From the NCBI GenBank assembly GCA_964531105.1, contig CAZHFN010000001.1, forward strand, positions 62,001 through 126,000: a DNA stretch of 64,000 nt, given 5' to 3'. The DNA comes from UBA2256 sp964531105 (GTDB lineage: Bacteria > Spirochaetota > Spirochaetia > Treponematales > Rectinemataceae). The position numbers and the translations under genes are program-made. The notes beneath the pieces are model-generated. The model searched no databases and was not told the DNA's origin. It was given only the letters and a program-made list of their open reading frames with translations. Positions 16,121-24,690 of the stretch are shown piece after piece (the first letter of the stretch is position 1; every line of letters starts with the position of its first letter).

Positions 16121-16886
16121 TCGCTTTGAGTTCTGCCTCTGCCCCAGCGTTGAGGTAGAAGGAATCCAAGCCAAGGGCGACGAACTTGAATCCTTGCTTT
16201 GCCCTTCGCGCTGCAGATTCGGCACCCATGCAGAATATTCCCGGAATAACGTGAGCCCTTTGAGCGGCCGCCAGAAGCTTCGCGATAGCCGCTTCAACAT
16301 CGGGATGCCCGGGATTATCCATATGTCCCATGGAACAGGCTAAATCGAAGGGGCCCACAAAAAGCATATCGATGCCAGGTACCGACAATATTTCGTCGAT
16401 GTGCGATACCGCATCGATATGCTCGGCCTGCAACATGACAAGAATTTCAGCGTTGGCCGATTTAGCATACTCCAACATTTCAATACCATAGAGGCTAGCT
16501 CGTCCTGGGCCAAGGCCTCGCACGCCCAGAGGAGGGTAAAGACAATTTTTAACAGCCCTCTCGGCTTCCTCCTTGGAATTGACCAAGGGAACCATGATTC
16601 CCATAGCCCCTGCATCCAAGACCCTTTTTATTGTAGCCTGATCATTACCGGGCACTCTGGCCAGAGCCGATGGACCACCTCGCTTTATGGCCGCAAAAAG
16701 ATCCCCCGCAGTTTCCAGATCGATCTGCCCGTGCTCCATGTCCACCAGGATCCAGTCGAAGCCTTTGGAAGCTAATATCTCCGATACAGCGACGCTCCCG
16801 ATGCCCTGAAAGGGGCCAAATACAGTGTTTCCAGCGAGCAGTGACTTTTTAACAGAAATTTTATGCGACAAAGATGTATCCTCCAT
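16107..16886 (-). CDS. HpcH/HpaI-family aldolase
   Basis: A 259-residue class II aldolase of the HpcH/HpaI (2-keto-3-deoxy acid) family. It has FDWILVDMEHG with its catalytic-region Asp and His, GAMGIMVPLVNS, and the metal-binding Glu in the segment MLQAEH, followed by GIDMLFVGPFDLA. Family members cleave 2-oxo-3-deoxy sugar acids or 4-hydroxy-2-oxo acids to pyruvate plus an aldehyde. No sugar-acid genes accompany it, so the substrate is open. No Shine-Dalgarno is visible before the ATG. Two GTACATT repeats lie just upstream. Confidence 0.9.
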   Translation of the reverse strand: MEDTSLSHKISVKKSLLAGNTVFGPFQGIGSVAVSEILASKGFDWILVDMEHGQIDLETAGDLFAAIKRGGPSALARVPGNDQATIKRVLDAGAMGIMVPLVNSKEEAERAVKNCLYPPLGVRGLGPGRASLYGIEMLEYAKSANAEILVMLQAEHIDAVSHIDEILSVPGIDMLFVGPFDLACSMGHMDNPGHPDVEAAIAKLLAAAQRAHVIPGIFCMGAESAARRAKQGFKFVALGLDSFYLNAGAEAELKAITGD

Positions 16887-16901
16887 GGTTTATTAGCAAC
16901 T

Positions 16902-16924
16902 GTACATTAAACGCTGAGTACATT
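16902..16924. promoter_or_regulatory. Direct repeat between the aldolase and acr3
   Basis: GTACATT occurs at 16902-16908 and 16918-16924, a 16-base period, in the divergent intergenic region. A TATTAT box lies at 16931. It could be a binding site for a regulator of either gene. No ArsR-type palindrome was found here. Confidence 0.3.
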
Positions 16925-17059
16925 CTAAACTATTATGTGTATCGCGTTAATGCACAGACCAGGCACCGCCGCAACCCTGGAGTATCCAATGGATTGACAG
17001 TGGACATGCTGTGGATAAAATCAAGGGGCAGTCGTAAACTTCTGAGCCATGGAGCAGAT

Positions 17060-18106
17060 ATGGCCGAAAAACGTCTTGGATTCTTCGCCAAATACCTCTC
17101 GCTCTGGGTTTTTCTATGCATTGTGCTCGGAGTCGCCATAGGTTATTTATTCCCCGGGGTTCCCGCCTTCTTAGGCCAATTTGAATACGCAAGAGTATCT
17201 ATTCCAGTGGCAATACTTATCTGGCTTATGATTTATCCCATGATGCTTAAAGTTGACTTCACCAGCATTAAAAACGCAGGTAAAAAACCCAAGGGCTTAG
17301 TCGTAACGCTTGTCGTTAACTGGCTGATCAAGCCTTTTACGATGTACCTCATTGCATGGTTCTTCCTGAAAGTAGCATTCAAAGCGTTAATCCCATCAGC
17401 TCTCGCAACTGAATACCTGGCTGGAGCTGTACTTCTTGGAGCTGCACCCTGCACGGCAATGGTGTTCGTATGGTCGTACCTCTCCGACGGAGATCCGGGG
17501 TACACGGTCGTTCAGGTAGCTATAAACGACTTGGTGATTTTGATCGCCTTTACGCCAATCGTCGCGTTCTTACTGGGTGTTAGTGAAGTCAGAGTGCCCT
17601 GGGACACCCTGCTCTTTTCTGTTGTGCTCTTTGTCGTGATTCCCCTGAGCGCAGGGGCTCTTACCCGATCACGATTGATAAAGCTGCGCGGCAGAGAATG
17701 GTTTGAGAATGTATTCATTAAAAAATTCGATGGTATAACTGAGGGTGGGCTTTTATTAACCCTCATCATACTCTTCGCCTTTCAGGGAGAGACTATACTA
17801 AAGAATCCACTGGCTATTGTGCTCATCGCAGTGCCCTTAGTCATTCAAACCTATTTTATCTTCGCAATCGGTTACGGCTGGGCGCGGGCTTGGAAAATCC
17901 CCTACGCCGTTGCCGCACCTGCGGGAATGATCGGCGCCTCCAACTTTTTCGAATTAGCGGTGGCAGTAGCCATCAGCCTTTTCGGCCTTTCATCGGGGGC
18001 AGCCCTCGCCACGGTGGTGGGTGTACTCACCGAGGTACCTGTAATGCTCAGTCTCGTTTACATAGCCAAAAAAACAAAGCATTGGTTTCCCAAGGAAGTC
18101 GCATGA
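17060..18106 (+). CDS. acr3: Arsenite efflux permease Acr3
   Basis: A 348-residue, ten-helix arsenite exporter of the BART superfamily. The start at 17060 is chosen because GGAG lies 6 bases upstream and the length then matches the family; the frame is open further upstream. The key Cys of helix 4 is Cys131 in GAAPCTAMVFVWS, and the conserved Glu of the last helices is Glu325 in GVLTEVPVML. It expels As(III) using the proton gradient. It overlaps arsM by four bases, so efflux and methylation are co-translated. Confidence 0.95.
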   Translation: MAEKRLGFFAKYLSLWVFLCIVLGVAIGYLFPGVPAFLGQFEYARVSIPVAILIWLMIYPMMLKVDFTSIKNAGKKPKGLVVTLVVNWLIKPFTMYLIAWFFLKVAFKALIPSALATEYLAGAVLLGAAPCTAMVFVWSYLSDGDPGYTVVQVAINDLVILIAFTPIVAFLLGVSEVRVPWDTLLFSVVLFVVIPLSAGALTRSRLIKLRGREWFENVFIKKFDGITEGGLLLTLIILFAFQGETILKNPLAIVLIAVPLVIQTYFIFAIGYGWARAWKIPYAVAAPAGMIGASNFFELAVAVAISLFGLSSGAALATVVGVLTEVPVMLSLVYIAKKTKHWFPKEVA

Positions 18107-18927
18107 TCGACCATAACCACAAGCATATTGAAATTGAAAAACGCACAACGATTCGAAACGCGATTCTGAAAAACTACGGAAGCGTAGCCAGAGCTGAATC
18201 TTCGGGCTGCTGCGGTCCGGGATCTTCGTGCTGCAGTCCCGGCTCTCAGGGTACGGACGGTAAAATCCTTGGGTATAGCGATGAAGATCTCGCCTCCGTG
18301 CCGGATGGAGCTAATTTAGGCTTGGGCTGCGGTAATCCTCAGGCCCTAGCCCAGTTGAAACCGGGAGAGATAGTTCTCGATCTTGGATCGGGAGCGGGCT
18401 TTGACGCTTTTCTCGCGGCTCGGAAGGTTGGAATCACTGGACATGTAATCGGTGTCGATATGACACCAGAGATGGTAGTAAAAGCCCGGCAGAATGCCAT
18501 TAAGGGGAGCTACCCAAATGTTGAGTTCAGGCAGGGTGAAATCGAAAACCTTCCCGTCGAGGACGAATCTATTGATGTTATTATTTCTAATTGCGTGATC
18601 AACCTATCCACCGACAAGCCCCGTGTTTTTACCGAGGCATTTCGTGTCCTCGTACCTGGCGGAAGAGTGGCTGTTTCAGATGTCGTTACCACTGCCGATC
18701 TGCCTGCTAAAGTGAAAGACGATCCGATCTTTCATTCAGCTTGCATTGCAGGAGCTTCAACTATCAGAGAACTTGAAAGCATGCTTCGCACGGCTGGATT
18801 CGAGAGAATCAGTATAGAACCAAAGGATTCCAGTAAAACCTTTATAAAAACTTGGGCGCCGGGCTCCAATGCGGGAGATTACCTTGTCTCCGCGGCAATT
18901 CAAGCAATAAAGCCTAAGCAAAAATAA
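18103..18927 (+). CDS. arsM: Arsenite S-adenosylmethionine methyltransferase
   Basis: A 274-residue cytosolic methyltransferase that converts As(III) to methylated arsenicals. It has an N-terminal Cys cluster (SSGCCGPGSSCCSPGS), the SAM site VLDLGSGAGFDAF, and the arsenic-binding cysteines in SNCVINLS and SACIAGAS. The ATG lies inside the acr3 stop (ATGA), with GGAAG upstream. It converges on the permease gene at 18951 with only 23 bases between and no clear terminator. Confidence 0.95.
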   Translation: MIDHNHKHIEIEKRTTIRNAILKNYGSVARAESSGCCGPGSSCCSPGSQGTDGKILGYSDEDLASVPDGANLGLGCGNPQALAQLKPGEIVLDLGSGAGFDAFLAARKVGITGHVIGVDMTPEMVVKARQNAIKGSYPNVEFRQGEIENLPVEDESIDVIISNCVINLSTDKPRVFTEAFRVLVPGGRVAVSDVVTTADLPAKVKDDPIFHSACIAGASTIRELESMLRTAGFERISIEPKDSSKTFIKTWAPGSNAGDYLVSAAIQAIKPKQK

Positions 18928-18950
18928 TGGCCTTAAAAGAAGGACTCTAT

Positions 18951-20135
18951 TTAAGCGATTATCCCAAACAGAAGCCCTGCCGCTGTTGAGAGAAGCACTA
19001 CCAGCCCCACATAGGTTAGAGTCTTTTTCCAACCCAATTCTCCAGAAATAACCAGGATCGAAGGAAGTGAAAGACTCGGTCCCGCCAGCAGTAAGGCGAG
19101 GGCCGGCCCCTGCCCCATGCCTGCGCCTAAAAGACCCTGGACTATAGGAATCTCTGTAAGGGTTGCGAAGTACATAAGCGCTCCGGCGAAGGATGCGAAA
19201 AAGTTAGCGAAGAGGGAATTGCCGCCTAAAAGACCGGCAATCCATTGGGTTGGAATTAAAGCATCGTGCCCCGGCCTACCAAGAAGGAAACCGGCCACGA
19301 GAACTCCGCCGAATAAAAGGGGCAGAATTTGAAGCGCGAAATCCCTGGTGGCTATAACCCAATCAACCCGCTCCTCTTTGGTAAACCACTTTATGACCGT
19401 GTAGGCCAACACAAGGGCGAAAGCGCCGGAGATCCACCACTTGGCGGCATAAATCGCATCCCATACAGCGCTACCGCCCTTGGAGTCAGCCCAGTTGAGA
19501 AACACCAGTATGCCTATCATGCTCGCCATGTAGAGTACCATCTGCCCGAGGCTTCGGGCCGGTTTTTCCGTACTTCCTGCGAACATCCGCGCGTCGGCGG
19601 CTCGCTTGGCGTCGTCTTTGCGGAAAATCAGCGCCATAGCCAGGCCGATGACGATGGAAAAGATAACCGCCCCCGCCGCGCGGGCTAGTCCCAGCTTCCA
19701 GCCGAAAACCTTGGCGGAAAGCACGATGGCCAGGATGTTTATCGCCGGCCCGGAATATAGAAAAGCCACCGCAGGACCGAGGCCGGCGCCTTTTTTGTAG
19801 ATACCCTTGAAAATGGGCAGGACTGTGCAGGAGCAGACCGCCAGTATGGCGCCGGACACCGACGCGACACCGTAGGCGGTAATCCTTTTAGCATCGGGGC
19901 CGAGGTAACGTAGTACCGCCTGCTGATTGAGAAACACCGTGATAGCGCCAGCTATGAACATGGCCGGCACCAAGCATAAGAGCACATGCTCCCGGGCGTA
20001 CTCCCCAAGCATGAGAAAAGCCTCGTTCAGCGCCTGGGATATACGGGCAAGATCGAAGGGAATAAAATACGCAGCGACAAAAACGCCTGCCAGCACCAGG
20101 AGCTTTTTATTAGGGCTCCAATCCTTTGCGCTCAT
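18951..20135 (-). CDS. ArsP/DUF318-type permease
   Basis: A 394-residue membrane protein with about eight to ten helices and two related halves. The first half has the motif SGAILAVCSCTVLPIFKGIY with paired Cys, characteristic of ArsP-like permeases. The second half carries FAGALMYFATLTEIPIVQGL. Such permeases export organoarsenicals or arsenite-related species, which would fit the presence of arsM. It follows the thioredoxin-like gene after 30 bases in an operon under the palindromic operator at 20418-20439. The exact substrate is uncertain. Confidence 0.85.
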   Translation of the reverse strand: MSAKDWSPNKKLLVLAGVFVAAYFIPFDLARISQALNEAFLMLGEYAREHVLLCLVPAMFIAGAITVFLNQQAVLRYLGPDAKRITAYGVASVSGAILAVCSCTVLPIFKGIYKKGAGLGPAVAFLYSGPAINILAIVLSAKVFGWKLGLARAAGAVIFSIVIGLAMALIFRKDDAKRAADARMFAGSTEKPARSLGQMVLYMASMIGILVFLNWADSKGGSAVWDAIYAAKWWISGAFALVLAYTVIKWFTKEERVDWVIATRDFALQILPLLFGGVLVAGFLLGRPGHDALIPTQWIAGLLGGNSLFANFFASFAGALMYFATLTEIPIVQGLLGAGMGQGPALALLLAGPSLSLPSILVISGELGWKKTLTYVGLVVLLSTAAGLLFGIIA

Positions 20136-20165
20136 ACCCTGACCTTACCGTAGGAACTGGTCATC

Positions 20166-20405
20166 TTACTTTCCTGCCTTGAGGATTTCACTGATCTGCT
20201 CCACCGAAAGCACCCGGCCTTTGCTTTTTACATCCCCATCGATAGCCAGGGCTGGAGTCATCATGACACCCATTTCCATTATGTCGTCGCTGGAGGTAAT
20301 TTTTTCTATTTCCGCCGTAATGTTAAGAGCTGCAAGGGCTTGTCGCGCATGCTCCTCTAATACCTTGCATTTAGGACAACCGCCTCCAAGAATTTGAACC
20401 TTCAT
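20166..20405 (-). CDS. Small thioredoxin-like redox-active disulfide protein
   Basis: A 79-residue thioredoxin-fold protein starting MKVQILGGGCPKCKVLE with the redox pair Cys10 and Cys13 and a cis-Pro region MMTPALAIDG. This family (MTH895/TM0996-like) is frequently found next to permeases of the DUF318 group and ArsR regulators, as here. It could reduce the permease cysteines or an arsenical. It is the first gene of the minus-strand pair; the ATG has AAGGAG at a good distance. Confidence 0.9.
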   Translation of the reverse strand: MKVQILGGGCPKCKVLEEHARQALAALNITAEIEKITSSDDIMEMGVMMTPALAIDGDVKSKGRVLSVEQISEILKAGK

Positions 20406-20417
20406 AGGTAATCTCCT

Positions 20418-20439
20418 TATGTGAGAATTTATTCACATA
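20418..20439. promoter_or_regulatory. ArsR-family operator candidate
   Basis: TATGTGA (20418-20424) and TCACATA (20433-20439) form a palindrome around an 8-base AT-rich centre, the layout of ArsR/SmtB operators. It overlaps the -10 box and the start region of the thioredoxin/permease promoter. A further TATGTGAG half-site lies at 20524 before arsR. Confidence 0.65.
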
Positions 20440-20466
20440 TATAATGCGTGACACAGTTTCTGTCAA
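20438..20466 (-). promoter_or_regulatory. Promoter of the thioredoxin-like/permease operon
   Basis: On the minus strand TTGACA (plus 20461-20466), 17 bases, then TATATA (plus 20443-20438). This is a near-consensus promoter whose -10 lies inside the palindrome arm. Confidence 0.72.
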
Positions 20467-20497
20467 TACGGGAATAGGAATTCATCGTCCGCGACAA

Positions 20498-20526
20498 TTG
20501 ACCTCAAAGTATAAGGCCGCTACTAT
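20498..20526 (+). promoter_or_regulatory. arsR promoter, very close to the start codon
   Basis: TTGACC (20498-20503), 17 bases, TACTAT (20521-20526). The ATG follows after 7 bases, so the transcript would begin at or next to the start codon. Confidence 0.55.
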
Positions 20527-20533
20527 GTGAGCG

Positions 20534-20914
20534 ATGAGTGACATAATAAAGCCTGCGCAACTGCAGCGGGAAACAGCAATTTTCAAAGCCCTGTCCAGCG
20601 AGGCGAGACTGGCCGTTATTTATGCACTCAAAGGCGGCGATAAAAGCGTAGGCGAGCTTGTGGATATGCTCGGTACCCTAGAATGCGCCTGTTCTGTGGA
20701 GCGGACCAATATTTCCAAGCATTTGGCAGTGCTCAAGGAAGCGGGCATCGTGACCTGCCGAGACGAGGGCCTTAGGCGCATCTACAGTCTGGAACTCCCC
20801 TGCCTGGCTTCGATATTCGACTGTGTAGGAACCGCGCTGGACTCGACCGGTGTCCACGTCAAGGCAAAGCCCTGCGGAAGCTGCGATGTTAATCCCCGCA
20901 AAGAAGAGGAATAG
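20534..20914 (+). CDS. arsR: ArsR-family metalloregulator
   Basis: A 126-residue winged-helix repressor. Residues 15-90 show FKALSSEARLAVIYAL, the recognition helix with TNISKHLAVLKEAGIV, and the wing CRDEGLRRIYSL. It is Cys-rich: Cys51 and Cys53 in LECACS just before the recognition helix, then Cys75, Cys90 and Cys97, and a C-terminal CGSC (Cys114, Cys117). Helix-proximal cysteines are where ArsR proteins bind As(III). No Shine-Dalgarno is seen. The next gene starts directly after its stop. Confidence 0.92.
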   Translation: MSDIIKPAQLQRETAIFKALSSEARLAVIYALKGGDKSVGELVDMLGTLECACSVERTNISKHLAVLKEAGIVTCRDEGLRRIYSLELPCLASIFDCVGTALDSTGVHVKAKPCGSCDVNPRKEEE

Positions 20915-21397
20915 ATGGAGACAATCCTATTGTACCTGGCTGCCGGAATAGGTCTGGGAATATCATTTTTCAAAGACAAAAAAAAGACAAAGATGGCGCT
21001 TAAAAAGGCGGTAAAAGCCTTTGAGGGCATACTCCCCCAATTCCTGGTAGTTCTCATTTTAGTGGCTATCACTCTATCGGTACTCGACACCGCAACCATA
21101 TCCCGCTTTCTTGGGACAAAAAGCGGCTTTTTAGGCATCCTGGCGGCTTCTCTGGTAGGAGCAATAACACTTATTCCTGGCTTTATCGCATTTCCCGCGG
21201 CAGCAGCCCTGTTGCAGAACGGCGCGGGGGCTACCCAGATAGCAGCCTTTGTTTCCAGCCTCATGATGGTAGGGGTGGTCACGCTGCCCATGGAGATTAA
21301 GCATTTCGGCAAGAAGGCCACGTTTATGCGCAATGCCCTGGCATTTATTTTTTCCCTGGTCGCAGCAGTATTTGTCGGCTGGGTGGTGGGTCTATGA
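20915..21397 (+). CDS. Half-size permease A (DUF318-like)
   Basis: A 160-residue membrane protein with about four helices, matching one half of a DUF318/ArsP-type permease. It carries the pore-like motif VGAITLIPGFIAFPAAAALL, aligned with the Cys-containing motif of the full-size permease but without cysteines. It starts at the base after the arsR stop and overlaps half B by four bases (ATGA). The two halves probably assemble into one transporter. Confidence 0.8.
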   Translation: METILLYLAAGIGLGISFFKDKKKTKMALKKAVKAFEGILPQFLVVLILVAITLSVLDTATISRFLGTKSGFLGILAASLVGAITLIPGFIAFPAAAALLQNGAGATQIAAFVSSLMMVGVVTLPMEIKHFGKKATFMRNALAFIFSLVAAVFVGWVVGL

Positions 21398-21945
21398 AAG
21401 AACTACAGAAAAAACCTGGAGCCAAGCGCTACATCGGAGTGATTATAGCCGGGGCGGCCTTCCTGATCTTTATTCTCGCTTTACCTTCCTATAGGGAAAA
21501 ATCCGTATCCATGATGGTATATCAGGCTAAAACCATGCTCCTGGTAATACCGCCAATATTTGTACTGCTTGGGCTTCTGGATGCCTGGGTACCCAGGGAG
21601 AAAATGATAAAATTTATGGGCGAGGGTTCGGGTTTGAAGGGTTCGGTGCTGGCATTTCTTCTGGGATCCTTCGCCGCCGGTCCCCTCTACGGGGCTTTTC
21701 CCGTCGCTGCAGTCTTGATGAAAAAAGGCGCGTCCATTTTTAATATTCTGATTTTTATAGGCGCCTGGTCTACCACTAAGGTCCCGATGCTGCTTTTCGA
21801 GATGTCTGCCTTAGGTGAGCGTTTTGCCCTTTCCCGGCTGACGATCGACATTGTGGGAATCGTACTCATAGCCTGGGCCATGGCCTCGGCTTTGGGCAAG
21901 GAAGAGATAGCGAGGATTTATACTAACGCTGAGACTCTGGAATAA
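21394..21945 (+). CDS. Half-size permease B (DUF318-like)
   Basis: A 183-residue membrane protein with a short basic N-terminus and four or five helices. It contains GSFAAGPLYGAFPVAAVLM, the second copy of the same P...FP...L motif found in half A. Coupled to half A by an ATGA overlap. The stop lies two bases from the end of the convergent RicT-like gene. The substrate is unknown; the ArsR context suggests arsenicals or another thiophilic species. Confidence 0.8.
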   Translation: MKELQKKPGAKRYIGVIIAGAAFLIFILALPSYREKSVSMMVYQAKTMLLVIPPIFVLLGLLDAWVPREKMIKFMGEGSGLKGSVLAFLLGSFAAGPLYGAFPVAAVLMKKGASIFNILIFIGAWSTTKVPMLLFEMSALGERFALSRLTIDIVGIVLIAWAMASALGKEEIARIYTNAETLE

Positions 21946-21947
21946 AA

Positions 21948-23147
21948 CTACGCCTGGTCCTCGATAACCTTCCAGCGACCTTCTTCGTACTTGAAACGCT
22001 CTGCCTTCATATCCAGGACTCTGCCGTCCTCGCCGGCCATTTTTACAGTACCGGCGAGTGCGTTCACCTCGACAACTTTGAACAGGCTTCCATCGTAGGT
22101 AAATTTGACCCCTTCCTGAGGCAGTTCGCGCCTGGCGTCCTTATAAAATTGATGCTCATAGCTCAGGCAGCAGAGAAGGCGGCCGCAGGGTCCTGAAATC
22201 TTCAGGGAGTTGAGGGATAGGTTCTGGTCCTTGGCCATTTTTATGGATACTGGATTGAGCCGGTCTGAAACCCCATGACAGCAGAGGATTCTGCCGCAAA
22301 CACCGCAGCCACCGGTAACCCGCGCCTCGTCTCTTACGCCGATCTGCCTAAGCTCTATGCGCATCTTGAATACAGAGACTAGGTCCTTCACCAGTTCACG
22401 GAAATCCACCCTGGATTCGGCGGTAAAATAGAAGAGTATTTTGGGTTCATCCAGCAAATAGTGGGCAGACACAAGCTTCATGGGCAGATTTCGTGCCCAG
22501 ATCTTGTCTCTGCAGAGTACATAGGCTTGCTGCTCTTTTTCCCTGTTCTCGTTGAGCCTGCGCAGGTCGTCTATACCAGCAGGCCGCTCTATCACCACAA
22601 GTTCGTCGGGATTTATGGAGGCGGTATCCAGCACAATGCCTTGGATTTCCACAATATCCTTGCCGTACTTGGTGGGAGCGACCACCAGAGACCGCAAGGG
22701 GATGTGATGTTCGGTGGAAAGAGGTGCTGGACTCGCCGAGGGGGCTTCAGGGGCTGCCTCGACACTCTCGGGCGTTTCCGGCTGTGGTTGAGGGTCGAGG
22801 TCAGGCTTATTCTCAGTTTCAGTTTCAGGCTCAGGGGCAGGCTCAGCCTTTTCCTCAGAATCTATGACAGGCGGCGTTGAAGGAGAGGCGGAGCCCTGGT
22901 GCACTGGACCTTCCAAGAGAAGGTCCAATTCCGCACGGCTTCTGAAGTGCGGCCAGTCGGTGCCCAGATGCACATAGTAGCCGAAGGAGGTTTCAGATGA
23001 ATGAAGCGTCTTCAGCCTATAGATAGGCTCGGGCAGCTCATCGGTTTTTCTGGTTTTATTGGAGGCCGTGGGTGGGTCGTTTCTACTATGGATACTATCT
23101 TCAAAATGATCGAACCCTTCATCGTGATCGATCTGTATATCGGACAT
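21948..23147 (-). CDS. PSP1-domain protein (RicT/YaaT-like)
   Basis: A 399-residue cytosolic protein. About residues 145-390 form the PSP1 domain, with the Cys motifs GGCGVCGRILCCHG and GPCGRLLCCLSYE. In Bacillus RicT this region binds Fe-S clusters within the RicA-RicF-RicT complex that affects RNA maturation. Residues about 85-145 are a Pro/Glu-rich disordered linker (EKAEPAPEPETETENKPDLD and more), not typical of RicT. A GGAGA Shine-Dalgarno precedes the ATG. It lies 108 bases downstream of the bactofilin gene on the same strand. Confidence 0.9.
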   Translation of the reverse strand: MSDIQIDHDEGFDHFEDSIHSRNDPPTASNKTRKTDELPEPIYRLKTLHSSETSFGYYVHLGTDWPHFRSRAELDLLLEGPVHQGSASPSTPPVIDSEEKAEPAPEPETETENKPDLDPQPQPETPESVEAAPEAPSASPAPLSTEHHIPLRSLVVAPTKYGKDIVEIQGIVLDTASINPDELVVIERPAGIDDLRRLNENREKEQQAYVLCRDKIWARNLPMKLVSAHYLLDEPKILFYFTAESRVDFRELVKDLVSVFKMRIELRQIGVRDEARVTGGCGVCGRILCCHGVSDRLNPVSIKMAKDQNLSLNSLKISGPCGRLLCCLSYEHQFYKDARRELPQEGVKFTYDGSLFKVVEVNALAGTVKMAGEDGRVLDMKAERFKYEEGRWKVIEDQA

Positions 23148-23255
23148 CGCATATCTCCTGGTTTACTACCCTAGGCGCAGGCATGGCCTTGGCCGGGCGT
23201 GCACAATAGTATCATAAAAAGCTCTTGATTAAAACCTTTGACACAAGGGGATAGT

Positions 23256-23582
23256 CTAGGCAGGGAATCCCGCTACATCACCATTGAACAGCGCGCCTTC
23301 ATCCAACGCAAGTCTCTTGCAGCGCAACGATGCCTTTACCTTGGCCGAGGCCGCAAGCCTGATGCTGCCATGGGCTACAGCAGTACCTGTCAGAATACCA
23401 GCCACCACCACATCGTGGGCTTCGATATCACCTTCAACCCCTGCATCCTTGGCTATAACGAGGGTACCATCCACTTTTATCTTACCCTTGGCCTTACCTT
23501 CTACGCGCAGGATGCCGGTACAGGAAAAATCACCCTCCAGTATGGAACCGGGTCCGAAAACTGACTCTGAGTTGGTGGTCAT
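23256..23582 (-). CDS. Bactofilin
   Basis: A 108-residue protein made mostly of short beta repeats (DFSCTGILRVEGKAKGKI, then DGTLVIAKDAGVEGDIEA), the right-handed beta-helix of bactofilins. These polymerise at the inner membrane and organise cell-wall enzymes. It overlaps the M23 peptidase gene by four bases. The pairing of bactofilin with an M23 endopeptidase is also seen in the CcmA/Csd shape systems, so a role in helical cell shape is likely. Confidence 0.93.
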   Translation of the reverse strand: MTTNSESVFGPGSILEGDFSCTGILRVEGKAKGKIKVDGTLVIAKDAGVEGDIEAHDVVVAGILTGTAVAHGSIRLAASAKVKASLRCKRLALDEGALFNGDVAGFPA

Positions 23583-24622
23583 GGTTTGGCCACCTTACGC
23601 ACATTGAGGAACCTGAGGGGATCTATGACCGAGGTCCCTAAATGCACTTCATAGTGAAGATGGGGACCTGTGGATTTTCCGGTATTGCCCAGGGTGCCGA
23701 TAATCTGGCCCTGGGCCACCTGCTGACCTTTCTTTACCCTCATGGTTCGCAAATGGCCATAGCGGGTTATGAATCCGTGGCTGTGCTGGATAGTCACGCT
23801 GTTGCCTAAATCGGAAGTATAGCTGGCATCGATGATTTTACCGTCGGCGGAAGCCACTATTGGATCACCGGATCTGTAGGTGGAAATATCGATGCCGTTA
23901 TGGAGGTACCACTGGCCTGCGGAGAAGGGATTTTCATTCTGGCCAAAGTACATGGAAATATGCCCGATTCCGCCCTGAATAGGCCAGATGTTAGGGATTT
24001 CGGACATTATATCCTTCTGGCCGGCCAGGGCGTTCGCAACACGCTCCAGTCCCGGAACGGCCGAATCCAAGTACTCCGACAAGCCCTTGAGTCTTGCGAT
24101 TTCCCGGAAAGCGAGGTCCTCCGAAGCGGGCATATTGAGCAAGCCTGCCAATCCTGCGGCCTGGAGGATTTGGTCGGGCGCCTCCTGGTTGCGTTGCTCT
24201 TCCGCGCGCGCGGCGATCGCCAACAATTCCGCCAAACGTGTTTCGAACTTCAAGGCGGAGCCCGCGAGAGCCTCGGCGCCGTCCCGCAGCTCGTCGATCG
24301 CCGCGCGGGCTTCGGCAGCCCCACGCTCAGATGACCCGAGCTTGGCCAGCACAAAAAGGTACCGCGAGGATGCGAATACAGAAAAACTCAGAAGCGCGAT
24401 AAAGAGAATACCCATGATTCCAAGAGAAAAACGGCTTACCCTGAAACGCCTGGATCTTTCATCGGAATGAGGTATTAAGATGATGGTGGATTTTGTACCC
24501 AGCCATCGGAAGAGCCTTCCAGGAAAAGACAGGAATACACCAAAAAAGTCCCGTGCTCCCGCCACCAGGCGCGCATAGAGAAGCTTTTCCTTTTTCTTGT
24601 ATTCCCGCAGCCCCTCGGGCAC
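23579..24622 (-). CDS. Membrane-anchored M23 metallopeptidase
   Basis: A 347-residue protein with one N-terminal membrane helix (about residues 67-90), a coiled-coil stretch (about 95-190), and a LytM domain at the C-terminus. Zn ligands and catalytic residues are visible in LHNGIDIS, RYGHLRTM and GPHLHYEVH. It would cut peptidoglycan crosslinks outside the membrane. It starts at GTG with AAGGAG upstream and is coupled to bactofilin by an ATGA overlap. Confidence 0.93.
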   Translation of the reverse strand: MPEGLREYKKKEKLLYARLVAGARDFFGVFLSFPGRLFRWLGTKSTIILIPHSDERSRRFRVSRFSLGIMGILFIALLSFSVFASSRYLFVLAKLGSSERGAAEARAAIDELRDGAEALAGSALKFETRLAELLAIAARAEEQRNQEAPDQILQAAGLAGLLNMPASEDLAFREIARLKGLSEYLDSAVPGLERVANALAGQKDIMSEIPNIWPIQGGIGHISMYFGQNENPFSAGQWYLHNGIDISTYRSGDPIVASADGKIIDASYTSDLGNSVTIQHSHGFITRYGHLRTMRVKKGQQVAQGQIIGTLGNTGKSTGPHLHYEVHLGTSVIDPLRFLNVRKVAKP

Positions 24623-24690
24623 TAAATTCTCCTTACAATAAAATGCAATAAAGCCGATTCAGGATACACTCAGGCGGCAAAAGGAAAGAG

